Positions 27,529 through 33,073 of a DNA stretch of 33,073 bases are shown in pieces. Source of the DNA: Gemmatimonadales bacterium (GTDB taxonomy: Bacteria; Gemmatimonadota; Gemmatimonadetes; Gemmatimonadales; GWC2-71-9); assembly GCA_013694695.1 (NCBI GenBank), contig JACDBX010000074.1, positions 1 to 33,073 on the forward strand, in the 5' to 3' direction. The translations under genes and the position numbers were made by a program. The notes beneath the pieces were generated by a model that saw only the letters and a program-made list of their open reading frames with translations, did not search any database and was not told the DNA's origin. Position 1 is the first letter of the stretch, and the number at the start of each line of letters is the position of its first letter.

Positions 27529-28188
27529 ATGCCGCGTGAATCGAAGCGGGCGCGCCAGTCGCGCGCCGTCGAGATCCTGGCCCGACTCCGCGCCGAGTAT
27601 CCCGATGCGCATTGCGAACTCGATCACACCGACCCATATCAACTCGTTGTTGCGACGATCCTCAGCGCACAGTGCACTGACGCGCGCGTCAACATGGTGA
27701 CGCCGGAGCTCTTTCGTCGCTGGCCCGAGGCGGCGTCGCTCGCATCGGCGTCGCAGGACGACGTCGAGTCGGTGATCCGGTCCACCGGTTTCTTTCGCAA
27801 CAAGGCGAAGAACCTGATCGGGATGGCGCGGGCGCTGGTGGCGGAGCACGGCGGCGCAGTGCCTGCCGCCATGGATCAGTTACGCCCGCTCCCCGGGGTC
27901 GGGCGCAAGACCGCCAACGTCGTGCTCGGCAACGCATTCGGCATCAATGATGGGATCACGGTCGACACCCACGTCACCCGGCTTTCCACCCTCCTTCGCT
28001 TCGCGACGGCGAAGACCCCGGAACGTATCGAGGAGGAGCTGATGCCGCTCTTCCCCCAGGATGACTGGACCCTCATCAGCCATCTCCTGATCTGGCACGG
28101 TCGGCGGGTGTGCATCGCCAACCGCCCGCGCTGCAGTGTCTGCGTGCTGAACGACCTCTGTCCGTCGGCGCGCGTCCGCACGATGTGA
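27529..28188 (+). CDS. nth: Endonuclease III
   Basis: ILSAQCTDARVN, LPGVGRKTANVVLGNAFG (catalytic Lys), VDTHVTRLS (catalytic Asp), CIANRPRCSVCVLNDLC Fe-S motif. Confidence 0.96.
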   Translation: MPRESKRARQSRAVEILARLRAEYPDAHCELDHTDPYQLVVATILSAQCTDARVNMVTPELFRRWPEAASLASASQDDVESVIRSTGFFRNKAKNLIGMARALVAEHGGAVPAAMDQLRPLPGVGRKTANVVLGNAFGINDGITVDTHVTRLSTLLRFATAKTPERIEEELMPLFPQDDWTLISHLLIWHGRRVCIANRPRCSVCVLNDLCPSARVRTM

Positions 28189-28257
28189 GGGCCGCGGCAA
28201 GGCGTTCGCTCGCCACCCGTTATGTTTGCCTCCCCAACCCTCAACCGGACCGAAGTC

Positions 28258-28704
28258 ATGAAGACCGCCACGATCGAGACCGAGAAGGGAACCATTGTCG
28301 CCGAGATGCACGACGCGGATGCGCCCGGCACGGTGGCCAACTTCGAGAAGCTGGCCAACAGCGAATTCTATGACGGGACGCGCTTTCACCGCGTGATCCC
28401 GAACTTCGTCATTCAGGGTGGTGATCCGCTCACCCGAACCGCCAACCATCCGCGGGCGGGAACCGGTGGACCGGGCTACACGATCAAGTGCGAGACAGCG
28501 ACCAGCAAGCACAAGCACGTCGCGGGCACGATGTCGATGGCCCACGCCGGCAAGGACACCGGCGGCAGCCAGTTCTTCATCGCGCACTCGCCGCAGCCGC
28601 ACCTCGACAACGTGCACACCGTGTTCGGGCAGGTGACGTCGGGCATGGACGTCGTGAACGCGATTCGTCAGGGTGACGTCATCACGTCGATCCGGGTGAG
28701 CTGA
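28258..28704 (+). CDS. Cyclophilin-type peptidyl-prolyl cis-trans isomerase
   Basis: [55 protein letters not shown]. Confidence 0.95.
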   Translation: MKTATIETEKGTIVAEMHDADAPGTVANFEKLANSEFYDGTRFHRVIPNFVIQGGDPLTRTANHPRAGTGGPGYTIKCETATSKHKHVAGTMSMAHAGKDTGGSQFFIAHSPQPHLDNVHTVFGQVTSGMDVVNAIRQGDVITSIRVS

Positions 28705-28707
28705 CCC

Positions 28708-29100
28708 ATCCAGGTCGATCTGGCGCTGCTCTGCGATCATGCCCTGATCGACCAGCAGGGAAAGCTGTCGGTGCTGGGCATCTGGCGGCACATCGTCGTC
28801 GGACAGTTTCCCTCGGTGCACCCGAGGGCACACCTGGTGCTGCAGGTACGCGGGCGCCGCACCGAGCTGGGCACCTACGCACTTGCGGTGCTGCTGCACG
28901 ACCCGTCCGGCGCGCTGCTCATCGAGCAGTCGGGCACGATGCAGGTGAACGAGCCGCCGGCCGGGGTGGTGGACCTTGAGTCGCCCGCGATCCTCGTGTT
29001 CGACCTCCCGCTGCCAATGGCGGGAGAGTATGCCTTCGTGGTTCACCTCGACGGGAGCGAGGTGGCCCGCGTCCCCTTCAAGGTGTCGGCTACGCAGTAG
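28708..29100 (+). CDS. DUF6941-like protein, probably initiating at a non-canonical ATC codon
   Basis: In-frame (I/M)QVDLALLCDHALIDQQGKLSVLGIWRHIVVGQFPSVHPRAHLVLQVRG matches family architecture from its first residue; in-frame TGA at 28702; SD-like GGGTGAG 7 nt before ATC; first standard start (GTG 28771) would remove the conserved N-terminus. Confidence 0.7.
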   Translation: MQVDLALLCDHALIDQQGKLSVLGIWRHIVVGQFPSVHPRAHLVLQVRGRRTELGTYALAVLLHDPSGALLIEQSGTMQVNEPPAGVVDLESPAILVFDLPLPMAGEYAFVVHLDGSEVARVPFKVSATQ

Positions 29101-29108
29101 TTTGGGGG

Positions 29109-29702
29109 ATGTCAGACTCCCGCTGGACCCCCGACCGGGCCGCCGTCCTGATGGAATCGTGGACCGCGTCGCCCGCACTGCGCGCGCACATGTGGGCGGT
29201 TTCCCATTCGATGCGCCACATGGCGCCCCGCCACGACGCTGATCCCGATTATTGGGCGGTCGTCGGCCTGCTGCACGACTTCGATTACGAGCGCTTTCCC
29301 AATCCTGATCGCGCCCCCGACGCCGAGCACCCTACCGCGGGAGTCGCCGAACTTCGGGCACAGGATTTTCCCGAGGACGGTTGCGAAGCGATCCTCGGAC
29401 ACGCCAGCTACACTGGTGTGCCGCGCACCACCGATCTTGCACGGGTTCTCTTCGCGGTCGATGAGCTCGCCGGATTCGTCGTGGCGTGCGCCCTGGTGCG
29501 CCCATCGCGCTCGCTCGGGGACCTCGAGGCACCGAGTGTATTGAAGAAACTCAAGGACAAGGGATTCGCGCGGGGCGTGAGCCGCGACGATGTGCGCTCG
29601 GGTGCTGAGGAACTCGGTGTTCCGCTCGACGCACTGGTGCGTGACGTGATCATGGCGCTTCGACCCCATGAGGCCCAGCTCGGGCTCGGCGCAGAGGGGT
29701 GA
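29109..29702 (+). CDS. HD-domain putative phosphohydrolase
   Basis: HMWAVSHSMRHM...YWAVVGLLHDFDYERFPNP...ILGHASYTG...LFAVDELAGFV. Confidence 0.9.
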   Translation: MSDSRWTPDRAAVLMESWTASPALRAHMWAVSHSMRHMAPRHDADPDYWAVVGLLHDFDYERFPNPDRAPDAEHPTAGVAELRAQDFPEDGCEAILGHASYTGVPRTTDLARVLFAVDELAGFVVACALVRPSRSLGDLEAPSVLKKLKDKGFARGVSRDDVRSGAEELGVPLDALVRDVIMALRPHEAQLGLGAEG

Positions 29703-31111
29703 GCGGGCCCGGCGAGCTTGCGGTGGGCTCGGATGTCTTCGAGCGGGCGATCGAGCGCGCTGCCGGCGCCCCGGGAATCCCGGGCAACCGCGTCGCGATG
29801 CTCGTCGACGGCCCAGAGACATATGACGTGATGCTCGAGCAGATTGCCGCTGCAGAACAACGGATCCATCTGGAGCAGTACATCCTTGCGGGCGACGCAA
29901 CCGGTGAGCGGTTTGTTGCGGCGCTCGAGGCGAAGGCGCGCGAGGGCGTGAAGGTGCGCGTGCTGTACGACTGGGTCGGGTGCATCCTCACGCCACGGCG
30001 GATCTGGCGCCGGTTGCGCGCCGCGGGCGCGGAAGTGATCGCGTTCGGGATCCCGCGGTTTCGTGATCCCCTGCTGATCGTGGCCCGTGACCACCGCAAG
30101 GTGCTGGTGGTCGACGGCAAGCGGGGCGTCACCGGCGGGCTCTGCATCGGTGATGAATGGATGGGTGATCCGGCGCGGCAGCGGCTGCCGTGGCGCGACA
30201 CCGCGATCGCGATCGATGGTCCCGGTGCGCGGGCGCTCGACCAGTCGTTCCGCCGGGCGTGGGTATTCGCGGGGGGCGCGCCTCCGGACGATGCCGGCGA
30301 GGTGGGCGCGGACGTACCAGCATGTGGTGAGACAACTGTTCGAATCGTGGCCACCGAGCCGGGCCGCGAGCGGGCGTTTCGTACCATCGACCTCATGCTC
30401 GCTGCTGCCCAGGAGAAGGTGTGGGTCACCGAGGCGTACCTCGTCGCACCGCAGCGGCTTTATGAGGCGTTCAAGGACGCGGCCCGCGCCGGCACCGACG
30501 TTCGGATGGTCCTGCCCGGGCACAGCGACCTCAGGGTGGTGCGCAACCTCTCGCGGATCGGCTATCGTGGCCTGATGAGCGCGGGCGTGCGCCTCTGGGA
30601 GTGGGATGGTCCGATGCTGCACGCCAAGACGATCGTGGTCGATGGACGATGGGTGCGGATCGGGTCGAGCAACCTGAATCCCTCCTCGCTGCTCGCCAAC
30701 TGGGAAGTTGACGTGCTGGTGGAGGATGTCGAGCTCGCCATGGCCATGGAACGCCAGTTCCTGGGCGACATCGCCGGGAGTCGGGAGGTGATCCGCAAGC
30801 CGCGGATCATCCCCGAGATCTTCGGCCGTACCGTCCCCCCATCGCTGGCTCGTGAGCATCCCAATGCCCCGGGCACCTCACCGCACGTGCCCGGGGGGCG
30901 GGAGCGGCGTCGGCGCGCGATCACTGCGCTTTCCGGGCTGGTCAGGGGTGCCCGTGCGGCCCTCTTCGGTCCGCTCGCGGCGGTCTTGCTCCTCGCTGCA
31001 GTGAGCTTCACCGTCTTCCCGTACTTCATGGCCTGGGTGGCGGCGGTGCTTTGCGCGGGGCTCGGCACCATGGCCCTGGTGCGTGCCCTGGGCCACCGGG
31101 ATCGTGGATGA
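29699..31111 (+). CDS. Phospholipase D-like / cardiolipin synthase-like protein with C-terminal TM hairpin
   Basis: Two HKD motifs: DHRKVLVVDGKRGVTGG and LHAKTIVVDGRWVRIGSSNLNPSS; C-terminal AALFGPLAAVLLLAAVSFTVFPYFMAWVAAVLCAGLGTMAL. Confidence 0.93.
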   Translation: MSGPGELAVGSDVFERAIERAAGAPGIPGNRVAMLVDGPETYDVMLEQIAAAEQRIHLEQYILAGDATGERFVAALEAKAREGVKVRVLYDWVGCILTPRRIWRRLRAAGAEVIAFGIPRFRDPLLIVARDHRKVLVVDGKRGVTGGLCIGDEWMGDPARQRLPWRDTAIAIDGPGARALDQSFRRAWVFAGGAPPDDAGEVGADVPACGETTVRIVATEPGRERAFRTIDLMLAAAQEKVWVTEAYLVAPQRLYEAFKDAARAGTDVRMVLPGHSDLRVVRNLSRIGYRGLMSAGVRLWEWDGPMLHAKTIVVDGRWVRIGSSNLNPSSLLANWEVDVLVEDVELAMAMERQFLGDIAGSREVIRKPRIIPEIFGRTVPPSLAREHPNAPGTSPHVPGGRERRRRAITALSGLVRGARAALFGPLAAVLLLAAVSFTVFPYFMAWVAAVLCAGLGTMALVRALGHRDRG

Positions 31112-31139
31112 GACTCAACCTGGCCCGGACTGCCTGCGT

Positions 31140-31694
31140 ATGACTGGCGTGGACGAAGCCGCAATCGCCGCCCGCGCGGCCGGGGGTGATGCCGACTCGT
31201 TCGGAGTCCTGATCGAGGCGCATGCGCCGATGGCCCGGCGAGTCGCCTTCACCATCCTGCAGGACCACGAAGATGCCGACGACGCGGCCCAAGAGGGATT
31301 TCTCTCCGCGTGGCAGGCGATCGGGCGATACGACCAGCGCCGGGCGTTCCGGCCGTGGCTGCTGCAGATCGTCGTCAACGCCGCCCGCGACCTGCGCCGA
31401 CGTCGGCGAGTGCGGACCACCGAGCAGCTCGATCATGTGTCGGCACCTTCGCGGGATGATCCGGCGCGCGAGGCGGGGGCGCTCGACCTGGGGGACCGGC
31501 TTCGCAGTGCGCTGGCGACGCTGCCCGAGCGCCAGCGGCTGGCGGTGGTGCTGTTCGACGCCGAGGGATATCCCCAGGCGGATATCGCGAAGATGCTCGG
31601 GATTCCCGAGGGTACGGTGAAGTCGGATGTGTTTCATGGGCGCCGTGCATTGCGCAAGGTGCTTGAATCAGTGAAGGAGGAGTGGGATGAGTGA
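31140..31694 (+). CDS. ECF-type RNA polymerase sigma factor
   Basis: AFTILQDHEDADDAAQEGFLSAWQAIGRYDQRRAFRPWLLQIVVNAARDLRRRRR (sigma-2); LPERQRLAVVLFDAEGYPQADIAKMLGIPEGTVKSDVFHGRRALRKVL (sigma-4). Confidence 0.95.
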   Translation: MTGVDEAAIAARAAGGDADSFGVLIEAHAPMARRVAFTILQDHEDADDAAQEGFLSAWQAIGRYDQRRAFRPWLLQIVVNAARDLRRRRRVRTTEQLDHVSAPSRDDPAREAGALDLGDRLRSALATLPERQRLAVVLFDAEGYPQADIAKMLGIPEGTVKSDVFHGRRALRKVLESVKEEWDE

Positions 31695-32013
31695 TCTGTC
31701 GCCGTTTTCGGCGTCGCGTGACGAGGAACTGGGCGGGCTGCTGCGCGATGCCCTCGCGCCGCATCACGACGCGGCGTTCGTGACGCGAGTGCGGGCGCGG
31801 CTCACCAGCCAGCAGAATGGCTGGGAGGAAGACCTTGCCCGGTGGTTCTGGCAGGGGCTGGCTGCGGCATCGGTTGCGATCGCCGCCGTCGGCTACGCGA
31901 TGGCCACGTCTGCAACGCCACAGCAGGGTGAAGCGTCGGTTGCAATCGAGCTCCTCAACGGGACACGTCCCGGTGCAGAGGTCATCCTCGCCTCGTTCTC
32001 GGTGGGACGATGA
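31687..32013 (+). CDS. Small single-TM protein downstream of sigma factor (possible anti-sigma/regulator)
   Basis: One TM (WFWQGLAAASVAIAAVGYAMA), overlaps the sigma gene by 8 bp; no diagnostic anti-sigma motif seen. Confidence 0.6.
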   Translation: MSDLSPFSASRDEELGGLLRDALAPHHDAAFVTRVRARLTSQQNGWEEDLARWFWQGLAAASVAIAAVGYAMATSATPQQGEASVAIELLNGTRPGAEVILASFSVGR

Positions 32014-32492
32014 TCCGCTCACGCAACCGCGCTTTCGTCCTGCTCGCAGCCGCCTTTTCGATTGGCCTGCTGGTGGGCGGCACGATCCTGATGGCAGCCA
32101 CGCGAGCCGGCAAGGCCGACTTCCTGTGGCGCGGAGAGCGCCGGGATATGCGCGGCGGCGGTTCGGGCGTCAGCGGACCGGCCGCCTGGATCGCCCGGGA
32201 GCTCGACCTCACCGCGGCAACGCGGGACAGCGCGGACGCCATCTACCGCCGGATGGCTGTCGAGATGGATTCCCTGCGTACCCGGATCCGGCCCCAGGTT
32301 GATTCGCTGTACGAGATCATCCGTCCCGACGTCGAAGCCCGGCGCCAGCAGATGCGCACCGAGATCCGTGCGCTCCTTACGCCGCCTCAACGGGAAAAGT
32401 ATGACTCGATCGTCACGAAGGATGATGAAAATCGCCGCCGCGGGCGGGAGCAGGGCCAGCGCTATACCGGGGGTGGGCGTGGTTCGCGCTAG
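32010..32492 (+). CDS. Spy/CpxP-like periplasmic, membrane-anchored protein
   Basis: N-terminal TM; WIARELDLTAATRDSADAIYRRMAVEMDSLRTRIRPQVDSLYEIIRPDVEARRQQMRTEIRALLTPPQREKYDSI. Confidence 0.72.
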   Translation: MIRSRNRAFVLLAAAFSIGLLVGGTILMAATRAGKADFLWRGERRDMRGGGSGVSGPAAWIARELDLTAATRDSADAIYRRMAVEMDSLRTRIRPQVDSLYEIIRPDVEARRQQMRTEIRALLTPPQREKYDSIVTKDDENRRRGREQGQRYTGGGRGSR

Positions 32493-33073
32493 CTTCATCG
32501 CCGTCCTGTTCTTCCTCGCATCGATCGCACCGCTCACGGCGCAGGCGCGCGCCGAGCGTGGGGTGACGCTGTCTGACGCGATCGCCCGCGCGCGTGCGGT
32601 CACGCCCAACGTGGTGTCCGCCACCGGTGCAGTGCGTAGCGCCGAGGTGGCGGTGCGCTCGGCGAAGTGGCAGTTCCTGCCTCAGGTCACGGTGACCCCG
32701 CAGGCAACGCTGGCGCTGAACTCCGGCCAGTCACGGGTCGACCCCATCACTGGCGAGATCATCAGCGGCAACTCGAGCAACCCGAGCTACGGCGTCGTGG
32801 CACAGGCCGACATGAACCTCTTCGACGGCTTCGGGCGCAGCTTCAGCCTGAAGGCGGCGCGGGCCCGTGAAGTGGCGGCCGATGCGAACCTGGTGGCCGC
32901 ACAGTTCGCCAGCGCGCTCAACGTGACCAACGCGTACTTCGACGCCCTCGCCAACCAGGAGCTCCTCAAGGTCAATGAGGCCGCGGTGCTTCGGGCGGAG
33001 GAACAGTTCCGGGTCGCGTCCGCGCGGCTCCAGACCGGCGCCGGCCAGCGCACCGACTCGCTCACGGCACTGG
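32479..33073 (+). CDS. TolC-family outer-membrane efflux protein (partial, runs off window)
   Basis: Translated from the DNA: VVRASFIAVLFFLASIAPLTAQARAERGVTLSDAIARARAVTPNVVSATGAVRSAEVAVRSAKWQFLPQVTVTPQ...VVAQADMNLFDGFGRSFSLKAARA...YFDALANQELLKVNEAAVLRAEEQF; open at 3' edge. Confidence 0.88.
   Translation, partial: MVRASFIAVLFFLASIAPLTAQARAERGVTLSDAIARARAVTPNVVSATGAVRSAEVAVRSAKWQFLPQVTVTPQATLALNSGQSRVDPITGEIISGNSSNPSYGVVAQADMNLFDGFGRSFSLKAARAREVAADANLVAAQFASALNVTNAYFDALANQELLKVNEAAVLRAEEQFRVASARLQTGAGQRTDSLTAL

Noticed and set aside
27880-29178. 432-aa - strand ORF
   Set aside because: Antisense to nth, cyclophilin and DUF6941-like genes.
29408-30859. 483-aa - strand ORF
   Set aside because: Antisense to HD and PLD genes, which have clear catalytic motifs.
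1-33073. Whole window as a defence island or prophage
   Set aside because: No integrase, capsid, restriction, toxin-antitoxin or CRISPR-associated genes recognised; content is metabolic, transport and repair.

Overview
The window is GC-rich bacterial chromosome with about 35 mostly complete, densely packed genes, many with 4-nt ATGA/GTGA start/stop overlaps. Gene content and style suggest Gemmatimonadota or a relative (inference only). No rRNA, tRNA, CRISPR array, intact transposon or prophage was found. Main blocks: (i) a minus-strand glycan-catabolism-like locus: GH20 hexosaminidase, DUF1080 lipoprotein, NupG-like MFS, TAT-exported Gfo/Idh oxidoreductase, CutC; (ii) VOC, MOSC, AlaX-like tRNA editing, a Cys-rich RCC1-type propeller, DUF481, YfiT-like and PrcB-like genes; (iii) an ECF-type transporter (S, T, fused double ATPase) followed by a HEAT-repeat gene; (iv) PDZ, fRMsr-like GAF, alpha/beta hydrolase, unknown ORF, PolX, Nth, cyclophilin, DUF6941-like, HD and PLD genes; (v) an ECF sigma factor, small membrane protein, Spy-like protein and TolC operon. 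Strongest second-look items: a fused ECF ATPase whose two halves carry complementary active-site lesions, predicting one dead and one consensus ATP site; a PolX with all three polymerase aspartates replaced but an intact PHP nuclease; a seven-repeat C-x9-C propeller with co-loss of both cysteines in one repeat; a likely ATC start codon; CutC embedded in a glycan locus; and inverted heptad-repeat blocks abutting the cutC stop.
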